64,000 bases of DNA from Vitis vinifera (lineage: Eukaryota; Streptophyta; Magnoliopsida; Vitales; Vitaceae). Where the stretch lies: contig NC_081815.1 in NCBI RefSeq assembly GCF_030704535.1, positions 4,226,501 to 4,290,500 of the forward strand, read 5' to 3'. The notes under the pieces are model-generated. The model worked only from the letters and a program-made list of their open reading frames with translations. It had not been told where the DNA came from and ran no database searches. Positions 27,109 to 40,000 of the stretch are shown in pieces. How positions within the stretch are numbered: position 1 is the first letter of the stretch; every line of letters starts with the position of its first letter. The translations under genes and the position numbers were made by a program.

Positions 27109-29961
27109 AACGCCCCACTCTTTGTTTCTCTTTGTTATTGTTTTTGCGTGGGCTTATGTTTGATTGTGGAAACAAAACAGATACATACACACTGTTTGGT
27201 TGTCCAAAAATATTTTAAAAAATTGTTAAAAAAAATGTTTTTTTAATGTTTGATTTTATTATAAAAATATAAAATCAAATTTAAATTAATTAAAAATTTA
27301 TATATATTTTTTATTTCTTTTATAATGAAAACAAGTAAATGAAATCAACTTAATTTTTTTTTTCATTTTTTCTTTTCTTTTATATTTCCTCTTTCTCTTA
27401 TATTCTTTCAAAATTTTTAAGAATCAAATATAGTCCTTTTTCTCTCTTTTTCTTTGGAATTTTTTAAGAATAAAATATAATAAAAAAATAAAAAAATAAA
27501 TTTAAAGTCAAAAAATCATATTTTATGTACTACTTCAAATTTATTTTATTTATTTCAACTTTTATATATAAATAATAAATAATTCGAAAACTCATAATCT
27601 TCTAATTAATTTTAATTTAATTTTATTTTTTTCTTTGAGATTTTTAATAATACAATCAAATATAAAAAAAATCATTTTTAACATTTTTCTTCTTAGTAAT
27701 TCTCGTAAACCAAATACATATTTATGTGGTGTATTTTTTTTACTTGATTCTAAATAGAACTTTAATACTTAATAGTGTTAAATATTAGGTTGTTTGTTTT
27801 TATAGTATTTTATTTCTATTAAGTATTTAAAAGTAAAAAAAAATCAATATGTTATTTTTTTTATTTAAAAAAAGTTACATATTTTGATTTTTTTTATTTA
27901 GTAAAAAGTTTATAATAAGTTATAAAAAGATAAAAAAACAAACAACTTAAATTCTGAAAATAAATTATTTTTAGCAAAAAGCAAAAAAATCAAATATCAC
28001 ATAGTATTTATAAAGAAAGAAACTCATTTTTCTTTCTCTCCTTTTTTTTTTTTTTTTAATTCATTTTGAGTGTGAATCTTCAAATGGTAAATACGTTATT
28101 CAAGGGTCTAAAATAATTAACTTGATCGAGTCCAAACCCAAAAAAATAAGAAACAAAATAACGAGGATAGAGTACTTATCGGTTTAAAATGGTTGAGGCA
28201 TGGCTAGCACTTCCTTAAAGTAGATCTATCCTTCTCGGATATTAACCTTAGTGCAGTGAGGAACTGCGTCCTACCTCTTGATACAAAAATCAAGAATCTC
28301 ACTTTAAGTACACTCCTTTAGCAAGACGCATTATAACTGAGAGTTTGGAAGAAGTTAGAAAGACTGTAGAGAAGACATGGAATGGGAGTGCTACTGTAGT
28401 GGGCTTGGATGCAGCAAGTGTTTGGCTGCAACTGCAGCAGATGCAAGTGAAGGGTGCAACAAAACTTAGGTCTCCGGATGCTAGCAGGGATGCGAAGAGT
28501 AGAGAGAGCAAGAAGGAGAGCATTAATTAAATTAATTAATTTAGCAAGATGTGGGAACTCTCTTGATCTGGAAACACGCATGATATAGAAACCAAGATGA
28601 TCTATATCTATATCTATATATATGAAATATAAAAGATCATTCATGCATAACATGGTCCAAACGAACCCATTTAAAATCTTTAATTACTGAACTATGACCG
28701 GCCATCATATTAGAAAATAAACGTATTCCTGAGCCTAATGAGTTTAATGCGCGAAAACAATGAGGGATGAGCTCAAAGGAGTACTAAAAAAGGTGCTAAC
28801 ATGTTGTGGGGCACATAAATATATATATTGGGATTTCTATGAGATATGATAATTTCTTTGTTAGATTAAAAACTTTGAAAATGAGAGATTTTTTGTTAAT
28901 CATAGAACTAAGAGGGTGTTTTTTTTTTCCTTGATGTTATTTGTTTTTAAACTTTAAATTATTTGTTTTTCAACTTTTTCATGAGTTATTATAAATTTTT
29001 TGTTGAATAGAAAAAATCAAAATATTTGACTTTTTTTAAAGGAAAAAACAACTATAGACCCTAAATTTGTCCCATTTATTTTATTTTATTTTATTTTTTA
29101 ACATAATATTTCAAGTCATTTTATTTTTATTATTATTATTTTAAATTTATTTATTTATTTTTATTATTTTTTTCCTTTTCTTTCTTTTTCTTCTTTCTTT
29201 TCTTATTCCTCATTCACAATCCACTTTCCTCATATTTTCCCTCTTTCCTCTCTTCTCTCTCTTATCCCTAACGTTTTCAAAACCAAATCGATCATTGAAC
29301 CGGAAAAGTTATCGGTTCATAGTTCACTGGTCAGACTGGCAGTAGAACCACGATCAAACTGGTGACATCATAAATATATATTTTATTATTTTATATATTA
29401 TTAAAATTAATAATAATAATAATAAATTCTATACAAATTTTGACAGCATCTACTGTGTTTGTTAAGTTTTTTCACAAAATTTTTTACTTGTAAAAGTCAT
29501 CAATTATCATATATCATATCTATAACACAATATAAGAGGTGTTATACATTCATAATGTCAATAAACTCAATATTTATCAAATAATCAAATCATTGCTATC
29601 TTATAATGACCAAATTATCAAAGAGTTGTTAACTTAACACATTATCCATAATAGATAATACAAATGTCAACCACAACACTTAAATAATTGTTCGAAATAT
29701 AACATGTCAATGTTTAAGTATTCATGAAGATTTTTGCATACTAATAAATATAAAATTCATGTCTTCATTCATTTTGGAAATTGGAATATGGAGATTGAAA
29801 ATGAGCATGTGGAAAACCAAAGTTCTCCACATCAAATCCTTCTATAGTCACGCTAACCACCATCCTCATCATCTACAAAAATATTGAATATATATCAACA
29901 AGAAATCATTTTTGAAGAAAAAAAATATAATTATTGAACTTTTATAAGTTTAAATATTTTA

Positions 29962-32319
29962 CTAACCAATGTGAGAATTTGAACTTTCCATTTCATTTAT
30001 TGGAATTGACCCTTCTTCATATAGAAGATTTTCCAATTCTTTAACATCTAGCTCTGTTGGCTGATCCTCATCAACTATCCAAAAATCGGTCTCATCAATG
30101 TATGCATCATCAATGGGATCATAGGTTCTTTTTTTGTTATAGAACTTAACAAAGAAAAACATATAATTATTCATAATTACGAATAAAAGAATTTAAATTC
30201 AAAACAACTAAGAAAACATTTATACCAATTTTTTAGCCGCAAATTGTAATGAACATATACAAGATCATTAAGCTTTTAATGTTCCAATCTATTCCTTCTT
30301 TTGGTATGTATCCGTTCAAAGACACTCCAATTCCTCTCACATCTAGAAGACGATGCAATTTGGCTCAATATTTGAATGGTCAACTTTTGCAAATGTGGTG
30401 CACTATATCCATGTAATCTCCACCATTCATCTAGTTACCATTTCACATTAAAAAAAAAACATTAACAAGTTTAAAATTTTAAATAGTAAGTAGGTAACTA
30501 ATGAAAAAGAAAAAACATAATAATAAATTAAAATTATCTTTTACCAGGTTGAAGTACTTCACATGAAGAATAAGCAAAGTCTCTTCTAAAATTTCCCAAT
30601 CGATCACGAAACAATTTCATTTCATTCATTGTATCAAGCTTGCCTTTTAGAAATTTCTGATCAATAACATTCATGACACCTCCAATAACAGTTGGCTTAT
30701 TACAAAAGTTTTCCAGATTATATTAGAAACATGGATTCAACCAATAAGTTGCTGAATGAATGTTTTTCTTTAGTTGTTGATCCCAACGTTGCTTTATGAT
30801 CTCTGTATAATACTTGTATAGTATTTTTGTTATGGTTGGATAATTTCTTAATGCTCAAACAAACCTTATACATGCCTTCATACACATATTCCATCGAAGG
30901 CCTCTCATCACAATCAACAATACACAATAAGCGCATTAGTGGAGACATAAAATTCACAACTATCAAACAATCATTCCAAAATCTATTATCCAAGATGATG
31001 GAAATTGCAACTTTGTTTTTATTATCCCTTGAATATCTAGAGTCCACAAAAAACTTGCTAGTCACCAAAGCTTGCAAGTCATGTTTATGATTACGAAGAT
31101 TCTTGAGTGCAATGAATGTAGTTGCAAAGCGAGTTGCACCAAGTCGGAAAATCTTTGTCCATTTTTCTCTTTTTCTCAACCAACTTAACAAAGAAACATG
31201 ATTATACAGAAAAATTGTCACATTTGATGCACATCTTACAAGTTCAGCAACATGGTCCATCTTACCAATATCCTTAAAGATCAAATTAAAACAATGAGTT
31301 GCACAAGGTGACCAATTGATATGTTTATGCTTTTGAGAAATCAATCTCCCTACGACCACAAAATTTGTTGCATTATTAGTCACTACATGAACTATATTGA
31401 GTGGACCCACCCATTCAATCACCTTATCAAATAACTAAAACAAATTAGTTGCATCCTTGACAATGTCTGAAGCATCAACAAATTTCACAAACGATATTCT
31501 TTCAGGACAATACACAAGGAACTTGATGAGTGTTCTTTTTATCTATTATGTGTCCAACCATTACCCATTATTGTACACCCAACTTTTTCCCAAATTGCAC
31601 GATAAGAGTCCATAGTAATTGAACTTCATTCTTGGTATCCTTTAAAATATTAACTCGCAATTGATGGTAATTTGGACCCTTATATCCAAGACCAATTGCA
31701 GATATAGCATCCAACATTGGCTTGAAGTAGAAGGAATTCACAGCATTAGTAGGAATGCATGCATCATAAAAGAATCTCCCAACCGCCATATATGTTCTCC
31801 AAACAACTTATTTCCTAACTAATACACTCCTCATGGAAGGTTGAGCTCCTTGAGTATTTTTTTTGGTGCAAAATATTTATCCACTATTGATTTTTTTCTT
31901 TTTCCACTATCAACTGCCATAGGATTTTGCATTTCTTGAATCTCTTATTCATCTTCTGCTATATCCCCTTCAAATTGTGACACATTAGGACCATAAGGAT
32001 TTCTATATTCATATGCTTCTTGGGTTGCTTTCTTGGAATTCACAAACTCCTGCAAAGAATTTTCCATTCAAAATCTGACATCAGGAGGAACCAATTTACA
32101 TGGACCAATATCCTCTTTCACTCCAGCAAGATGTTGCTTCATTTTATGAATACTCTCACCTTTTGCAATCTTTTTACAATACAAACAAACAAGAGTTTTC
32201 CTTCCATTTGTATATCTTTCTTCAAAAACATACTCCCATGTAGGATTAGTCTTACTTCTAGTTGTTTGTGAATTGGTAGTTGAATCTTGACCAGATGATG
32301 AGGACAAGTTTGATTCCAT
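29962..32319 (-). pseudogene. hAT transposase pseudogene
   Basis: Read on the minus strand from 32319. A BED-type finger (CLYCKKIAKG...HKMKQHLAG) at about 32200-32120 is the DNA-binding part. A DUF659-type block at 31790-30718 includes NWSPCATHCFNLIFKDIGK and HVVTNNATNF. A C-terminal dimerisation block at about 30430-30230 includes SSSRCERNWSVFERIHTKRRN. The tail DPIDDAYIDETDFW lies at 30140-30060. Introns seem to separate the last parts (a GTATAA donor near 30227). The gene is broken: a stop and frame change near 31565-31505, a TAG just upstream of the 30718-31422 frame, and a TAA after KRRNRLEH. It would once have moved this element; it is not functional now. Confidence 0.85.
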
Positions 32320-33106
32320 TTTTTTTATTTCTCTATCAAATTAGAAACAAAAATCTCACATTAATCTAGAGAATTAAAGTTATCAACAATTTAATGATTT
32401 ATAATTAAGTCATCAATAATTTAATTTAAAAAAAAAATCAAATCATCAACAATTTATAAAAATCTCACATTAATCTAGAGAATCAAAGTCATCAACAATT
32501 TAAAAAATCAAAGAATTAAAAATTTTGAAATTTATTAAAGAAAATTTTTTCAAAATGAGAAATTTACTTTCAAACCAAATATTTATTTAAAATTTAAAAA
32601 TTAAAATTTTATTTAAAAATGAACAAATTATTTTAATTTTAACTCCTAATGCTTTAAGTTTTAACTTTTCAATAATTTGAATAAATTAAAATATGTAATA
32701 AATAAACAAAAAGTTAAAAATTTATAAATATTAAGCATAATAATTAATATCAAAATTATAATCAACAAATAAAAATAACACATTAAATAATAAATATAAA
32801 ACATAAAAAATAAATTTTAAAAAATAAAAATCAAACCTTGGAGCTTCAACTACTGCCATTGCGTAGAAGATGGGGGAATGGGGCTTACAGCTGGTGTTGC
32901 AATCACCACCAAAGGGGCTTCACAACACTGTAAGGATGTCATCGGGGGCACATTTTGCTATCACGGGGTGCTATTAGGGAAGCGACGTCCAACCAATGGC
33001 AGCTCTATGTTGCCGACAATACGCAGCTCCTAAAGAGGTTGCTTGTGGGAGGTTGAAAGTTAATGAGATTTTATATTCATCAAAACAACATCATTTTGAT
33101 ACTGTA

Positions 33107-33107
33107 A

Positions 33108-33154
<47 letters not shown>
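33107..33154. repeat. (AAT)n microsatellite
   Basis: About 48 bp of AAT repeats just inside the right end of the hAT element. Confidence 0.95.
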
Positions 33155-33155
<1 letters not shown>

Positions 33156-34448
33156 TAATTGGACTATCCGGTTTGGAGGGAATCAATTGGTTCATCCGGT
33201 TCATCGATAGGACCGTTGGTTCAACCTCTTTCTGGGTCAATTCACCGAATCAGACCGGAACCGTGACCGAATGGCAATCGGACCGACCAATCCGGTCTGA
33301 TTTTTAAAAGCATGTTTGTCCCCACAATAGCCTCGATTCACCCCATTTTTTCCCATCTCTTTTCCCATTTACCTTTTTTACTTTCTTTCTTCCATTTTTC
33401 CTCTTGCCAACCTTTTCCTTCATATTCTCTTCTTCCCATTTCTTTATTTTTCTTTTTTCTTTTTCTTTATCTCATTTTTTTCTTTATAACTCGTGGCCAC
33501 CTCTCATCACCGACGACGCCACTACCGGCAGCAGTATTCTTCGATGCCGACAGTCATTTCCTCATCCGACCATATTTTCTCTCTTTCTCTCTTCTTTCCT
33601 ACCCATCATCATCTACCACCATCTCTCACCATGACCATTATCTTTCCATCTTTATCCGGTGATGACTGCTATTATTGTGGTTACCCTTTCACTGCACATT
33701 TATTCTCCACATGATTTCAAGATCATGGATAAACCCTACTCTTTGATCTTTATGGCTTGTATTTGGGTTGTTAGATTTTGTTTGTGGGCTTGAATTCGGG
33801 TTGAACTTAATTTCAATATTATTTGGGCCTTGGCTTATTGGTATTTGGACTGCATTTTGAGTTGGGCCTATTTTGTTAATTAGATTTGATTTATGATTTG
33901 AGATTTGGGCTTAGTAAGTTGTTTCATAATTACCATTTCAATTGAATTGCATTTGGGCTTTCCTTTTATTTGTATGGGGCTTGTATATTATTTGGGCTCT
34001 ATTTATTTCTTTTGCTTATTCTTTTGGGTTTTTCTTGGTTTTTGGACGGGTGTTTTGACACTGTGCTAAGAATGAGAGAAACATGGGAAAACATGGGAGC
34101 AGTTGGAGTAGTTGAAGACAAAGAATAGGTCGAGGTGACTGAGGACCAGAATCTTTGGATTAAAAAGGGGGAAAAAAAAAAGGTAAAGAGGGGATGACAG
34201 CTCTTAGGTTGGATAACACTATTAAGCATGAAGGATATTTTTTTTCTCTTAGCTTGAAATGGTGTCCACAACTTACAAAATTAATTGCAAAAATTTGAAT
34301 TTCTCAAAGGAAAAAGATCGATATTATCGTATTGAACTTATGATATTTATAAATATTGAGTTGCATTCTTATTTACAAATTATAATAATAGCATATGAAA
34401 TCCTCATGATAGTAAAAAAGTATTTAGTAATCAACTTAATGACTTAAA

Positions 34449-34691
34449 ATCCATTTGACAATGATTCGTTTTTGGTTTAAAATGTGTTTTTGAAAAAAAA
34501 AAAAATTAGGTATTTGACAAAATTTAGGAAACACTTTTAAAAATTTGAAAACTTTTACTTGCATTATTAAAAAATCACTTATAGTATTTTTTGAATAAAT
34601 ATATCATAAATGATTCTCCTAAAAATACTTTAAAAGAAAATACTTCCACTTAAAACACTTTGAGTAAAATTACTATCAAAACACACTCTTA
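34449..34691. mobile_element. Short inverted-repeat element (family A, copy 2)
   Basis: CCATTTGACAATGATT at the left is mirrored by AAATTACTATCAAAACAC at the right, with ACTTTTAAAA/TTTTAAAAGA-type inner arms. It is longer than the other copies (about 240 bp) and non-coding. Confidence 0.6.
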
Positions 34692-35650
34692 ATATGACTT
34701 AATACTTTAAGTAGATTAAGTATTTTTAGTAAAATAATTTCATATTACAACTTAAAGTCAAAATAATTAACTTATTCTTAATTTTAAATTACTTTATATT
34801 CACCGACTCATATTTTATAATAAATATTTATATAGTTATTTTATACATTTATAATACTTTAATGAATAGCTAATAAATAAATTTATTTGTTAATATTATT
34901 GAAAATATAAATATTAATTAAAATCAATAAAAATAAATATATTAATTTAATGATTTAAAATAAATTTTAAATTAATTTTAATAATCAAAATAAATATTAT
35001 GATTAAATACATTTTACCCGTCGTATGCAAAATACAACACTTTGCACCTCGAATTTGTTAAAAAATAATATTTCATCCTTGTTAATGAAAACTGTTAAAT
35101 GAAGAAATAAAGTTAAAATGCAAATAAAAACACAAATTATCCAAATTCAAAGTTATCGCATCAAAAATCATATAAATATCTTTGCATAATAAAAAATCAA
35201 AACTAAAAACTATTATATTTTGTAAAGAAATTTCATTTCATTGTCAATTCAAACAAACTCGAGCAGATGATCTTCCCACACATCACTATCTTTCCGCTCC
35301 CCCAATTGTATGAAAGAGAAACACAATACTTTTCCACTTCCCCAATGGAATAAGATGCTACATCAACATTTTTTAGATTTTTAGAACTTAATACTACAGG
35401 GGATGATGCACATCTTTGCAAGTACTGTTTCTTGGCTCCCTGAAAAGGAGCCAAGAAAGAATAGTTTGGGATCTCGACCTCCGCCCACATGCGTGAACGG
35501 CATACCCAGGAAACTTCCTTTCATTGTCTTTCGAGAACTTGATGCATGAAGAATCATCAACGGAGTCTAGAGATGGACGCGTCCCGTATGAACTCCAAAC
35601 CTTGCCAAAGTCCACGTGGTGACTTACGGCTTGTTTGGGAATTAATATTA

Positions 35651-35772
35651 AGAGTGTATTTGGTAGTAATTTTAAAAAATATTTTTATTTATTTTTAACT
35701 TAAAAAATACTAATTTTTAAGTTTTAAAAATAGTAGAAACACTTTCTAAAATCCATATCAAATACACTATAA
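35651..35772. mobile_element. Short inverted-repeat element (family A, copy 3)
   Basis: AGTGTATTTGGTAGTAATTTT at the left is mirrored by TAAAATCCATATCAAATACACT at the right. The 122-bp unit could fold into one hairpin over most of its length. Confidence 0.8.
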
Positions 35773-35897
35773 AAGTCAATTTGACAGTGATTTTAGACAA
35801 CATTTTTAACATTTTTAATACTTAAAAATTTTTATTATTCAACTGTTAAAAAAATTAGAAACGTTTTCTAAAATCACTATCGAACACTCTCTAAAAA
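35773..35897. mobile_element. Short inverted-repeat element (family A, copy 4)
   Basis: TTGACAGTGATTTTAGACAA at the left is mirrored by TTCTAAAATCACTATCGAAC at the right. It directly abuts copy 3, so two family members lie head to tail. Confidence 0.8.
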
Positions 35898-36141
35898 TAA
35901 TAAATTGTTTTTAAAGTTGAAAACACCTTTTATATATATATATATATATATATAGATAAAAAAATCATTTTTTTTTTAGAAAATATGACGTTTTTTAAAA
36001 CATATTTTAAGTTATTTTTTCTTTTTTTAGGGACTATTTTAAATTTTATCATTCAACTGTTAGAAAAATTAGAAACGTTTTCTAGAATCACTATCAAACA
36101 CTCTCTAAAAATAATAAATTGTTTTCAAAGTTAAAAACACC

Positions 36142-36177
<36 letters not shown>

Positions 36178-36262
36178 AAAAAAAATCATTTTTTTTAAAA
36201 TATGACGTTTTTTAAAACATATTTTAAGTTATTTTTCCTTTTTTAGGGACTATTTTAAATAA
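35836..36262. repeat. 214-bp tandem duplication with (AT)n tracts
   Basis: The block from ATTCAACTGTTA (35838) through AGAAACGTTTTCT, a TATATATA run, ATGACGTTTTTTAAAACAT and TTTTAGGGACTATTTTAAAT is repeated from about 36052 with few changes. The AT runs (35933-35955 and 36147-36172) differ in length between copies. The unit includes the right half of element copy 4. Confidence 0.9.
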
Positions 36263-37051
36263 AAATTATTTTTTTTAAAAAAAATTCAAAATATAACAAA
36301 TTGATTGAAAAGTAAAATTTTGTTCTCATGGATTTGTTTTTAAAATGTTTTTTCTAATATTTTAAAATTATTTTTTTTCTTTATCCTAGGTTTTGAATTG
36401 GTCTAATAATAGTTGCTTACCGTGTTAATAGTTGAACGTATTTGAATGGAATCCAATCATTTCATTCATAATTTAACTATTTATTATGATCCTTTTTTAA
36501 TATGGGGATTTATGTAAATATGTAGTATTTATGAAATATGAATAAAAAGGGAATTCAAAAAAATTATTTTCGTAGAAAGAGGATTTTAGGAAAAATAATT
36601 TTTATTTTATGCGTTAATGTCCGACTCAAATTACCCAAAAATGGAGTGGGGCAATATTTATGTAAAATATTAGGCAGCAGTTTTCAAAAAATATTTTTTT
36701 TAAATATTTCCGAAAAGGGTTACCTTACATAACGTTAGTTATTGGTGATGACTAATCAGATTCATAAAATAAATACTATGTAATTTAACAACAAATCAGA
36801 GATCATGGAACTGAGCCGGTCCCAGGCTCACTCACTCGTCCATTACAGACATCACAGCGCACATCATCACCCTTTGTTCGAAATAAAAATGCTGAAATCA
36901 CGGTCGTGGGACCCAACCTCATTACAGCTTCTTCAAATCGACGGTGGAAAATGTTGGCATCCATCACAGCCACTGCTTAAACTCCACTCTAAATGCTTTA
37001 AAACCCTCACTTCACGCCATCCCCCTCCTAGCTTCTGTCATCTCCATCGCA

Positions 37052-40000
37052 ATGGCGCTCTTCTTCAAGAGACTCGCTAAGGCCTCCCCAGTCGCATTCA
37101 CCAATGCGTTTGGTGGTCAACCCAAGTCCGGTGCACGCAATTTCCGTATACCCTTTGGAGCAATTGCAGCAGTTTCTGGTGGAATCTCATATTACTGCTT
37201 TTCTTCAGAGAATTTGGTAAATTTTATTTTGGTAGTTCTTCCCGGGTTTTGGTTTCATTGATCCTGTATGCAATGTGAGGTTTAATTTTCTTTTTTATTT
37301 ATTTTTCTTTTACAGAATAATTTTTGAAGGAATTATTAAGATTATGTTTGTGATTGTATGACGTATTCATTGGGGTTCCTGGAAGGTAGATGCTAAAAAT
37401 GAGAATTTTGGCTTTTTTGGAGTGATGGATCTGTTAAAGTTGATGTGAATTGAAATGGATTGATTCAAATTTGATTGATTTGTTGTTATGTTCGTGGGTA
37501 AGGATAGATATTCACTTTATCACTAGTCACATTTGAGGAAAGCTGTGTTTGACAAGTTGGAATTTGGGACAATGGGAGCAATGGGCTTGAAATCCAGCCT
37601 ATTGATTGTATGTGAAGTTGGGTATCGGAATTTAATATGAAATCTTGGGGATGTCGGTTAGTTATTTGATCAAGATAATGTTTTTTTTTTCTTTTGGTAG
37701 GACTGAGTTGGATTGCTTGATGTCAATTTTTCATTTGGTTTTGGTTGTATTTTTCTCTCATTGATTGTCTGTTAATGTTAATTCTGTGGGAAGCTAGCCT
37801 CTATAAGTCAAGTTATCAGGAAGAAACAGCTCAAACTATTGGGTGAATTGATAAGATCTTGTTAACCCACAAAAATCCCAGGATCTTGTGCTATGAAAAA
37901 GGGGAAAAATTGATGGATAAGGTAAAGAGTGATAGAGTGATAGTGACAACAAATACCACATCACAAGCAGTTCACACTTTACATCATTCACTGCAGAAAA
38001 GCTAAATCCACATGCAACACAGAATGTAAAATATAGCCTTGTATGGGAACTACAACAATAGAGATGAACTTCTAACTATCAGAAGAATTAGTGAAAATCC
38101 CACTAAATGCTTTTACAGGTGTGTCTAGTAACTTCCCTAATGTTGTTACAACATGTGACCAGAAGAATTGGCATTAGAAAGGTGAGAGACAATCGCTCTC
38201 TTATAGAGGCTAGATGATAAAAATATGACTTTTCATGTGGTCTTAAATTTTTTCCTGCTAGCACCATTGTAGCATACATGTATTGGATGCTTAGGCATGT
38301 CTGGCAATCAAATTTGCCTAACCCCTAATAGGCTAAATATTAGAACACAATACATGACTAAACTAGTTTATAGGTTCCAATCTTTTTTCTTCTATATGGG
38401 CAAAATGAAGAGTATATGTAAAATAGTATTTCCAATTGAGGTACTTAACTAGAGTTGAAATTTCCATTAAAGAAATAAGCAATTCAAAAAAGTATTGAAT
38501 GGAAATTGTTGTAAATTAGGATTTAGTTCTCTTCCTTTCTTCATGCATTTTAAAATCCCCGTATAACATAGCTTTTTTCGGCTATTCTGTTGATCTATTA
38601 TGTGTCATTCAATTTGACATCCTATAATTTTCTAGAAGAAATCAAAGCGAGACTACTTGTTAAATAAAAGCAGGAGATATTTCATTAGTTGGGTGCTGAA
38701 ATCTATGCCTTTCTTTATTGATTGGCTGATGGATCTGGATTCCAGAGGAATTAAAGTTTTATGGAGCTTGGTTCATCACTGTTTGTTCTGGTGCATGTGC
38801 AAAGAAAGAAACAAAAGAGCCTTTTATGGCATGAAAGACTCAACCTTGGAGTCAAAAAATATTGGTGCTGAAGTGCTGACCATTTGGAGTGTGCACCAAA
38901 CAGGGGCTAACACCTGGCCTTTTCAAGCTTCATTGATTTACTTAGGCTCATTAAGGCTGGCTTTGTTACTTCTTCTCTATACCTTGCATATACTTTTGTT
39001 CTTTTCTTTTCTTTGCTTTTTTTTTTTTTTTGATAGGCATTTATTCTTTTCTTTTCTATTTTCTTTCTAAATTTTCATTTGTTGTAAACATACATAGCTT
39101 CATTTACAAAATGTATTCTTCAATGTTCTGTATGCACTGGAATTGCACTTCTTTTTTTGATAGACAAAGGGGCAAAAGATATATTAAAGAGCCAAAAAAG
39201 GCTACACCAAGTACACAGGAAGTATACATGTGTGCACCAAGTACACAGAAATTGCACTTGAAACCAGAGGTTCCAGAACCCAGAAACCTGAATTTTCATT
39301 TGTTTTAGCATCTCCATTGTCTGGTCCAGTTTGGGTTTGCAAACATAGTTACGCCTAGATAAGCCTTGTCTTTTTTGGCCAGAGTGGTTGCTGTGAGATG
39401 AAAAAATGGATTTCTCTTATGTTTCCATCTGGTTACTAGAAGATAGAGGGGAGAAAAGTAAAATGACAATATCCCAATGGTTTGAGATTTGTATGGTTAT
39501 ATTAAGCTACATGGTTTCTTTTCTTTTCTTTTCCTGTCTTATTTTGTTGTTTGCTTGTTCTGATGTTCTGGTGCTTGTTTCTTCCTGATTTCCATAAATG
39601 CTGTTATGTAATGAATTTGGGTCTCAGATTCAGACTGCGTTTCTTGTCTAAACTTTTTCCTTTCCTGTCTTCTTGGCACCTTGCTTGTTCTGATGTTCCG
39701 GCACTCATTTCTTCCTAATTTTCATTAATGCTGTTATATAATGAATTTGGGTCTCAGATTCAGACCCTGTTTCTTGTCAACTTTTACATTTTTCTTGCTC
39801 TTAGTTTATTTTTTTATTTAATAAAAAAAAATTATTTTAGCTAATGTACCATACATTACCCAATTTTCCTAAAACGCCCTCCAATCCATATTTGTTTCAA
39901 TTTTGCTTGTGAATTGATTGAAAATTATAACATTTTGTCTCAGATTGTTATTTATCCAAGCATGAAAATTTGTTTTATCCAATGACTGTGTATAGCATTC

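Larger units (their letters stand above)
24650..29270. other. Intergenic region left of the hAT element
   Basis: I see no gene in about 4.6 kb. It holds a 100-bp tandem duplication (25161-25356), a duplicated block next to a 21-base C run (26834-27108), long AT-rich stretches and scattered small frames with no recognisable motif. Confidence 0.65.
29272..33311 (-). mobile_element. Decayed hAT-superfamily transposon (BED finger, DUF659, hATC)
   Basis: The outer ends resemble each other in inverted orientation. The left is GTTTTCAAAACCAAATCGATC; the right, reversed, is GCTTTTAAAAATCAGACCGG. Both are followed by CGGTTC-rich sequence. Between them, on the minus strand, lie the domains of one transposase in order. 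The bounds are good to about 10 bp and no 8-bp target duplication was confirmed. Confidence 0.75.
33312..36780. other. Intergenic region between the hAT element and the reductase gene
   Basis: No convincing gene. 33320-33720 is pyrimidine-rich and gives overlapping low-complexity frames. 33740-34050 repeats TTGGGCTT-type words, perhaps an old retroelement leader. Inverted-repeat elements of family A lie at 34449-34691, 35651-35772 and 35773-35897, and a tandem duplication at 35836-36262. Minus-strand frames at 35233-35615 are unrecognised and interrupted. Confidence 0.6.

Noticed and set aside
28299-28653. Three overlapping frames, including a 61-codon plus-strand frame (MEEVRKTVEKTWNGS...)
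   Set aside because: The plus frame looks almost protein-like, but no family is recognised and there are no neighbouring exons.
31568-31789. Possible independent small gene
   Set aside because: It reads as part of the hAT transposase and is followed by a stop and a frame change within the same element.
33312-33714. Overlapping frames up to 116 codons
   Set aside because: They come from a pyrimidine-rich stretch giving Phe/Ser/Leu/Pro low-complexity peptides in all three frames.
35233-35615. Two adjacent minus-strand frames that might be one frameshifted gene
   Set aside because: They overlap in different frames and could be one broken gene, but I recognise no domain and cannot support a call.
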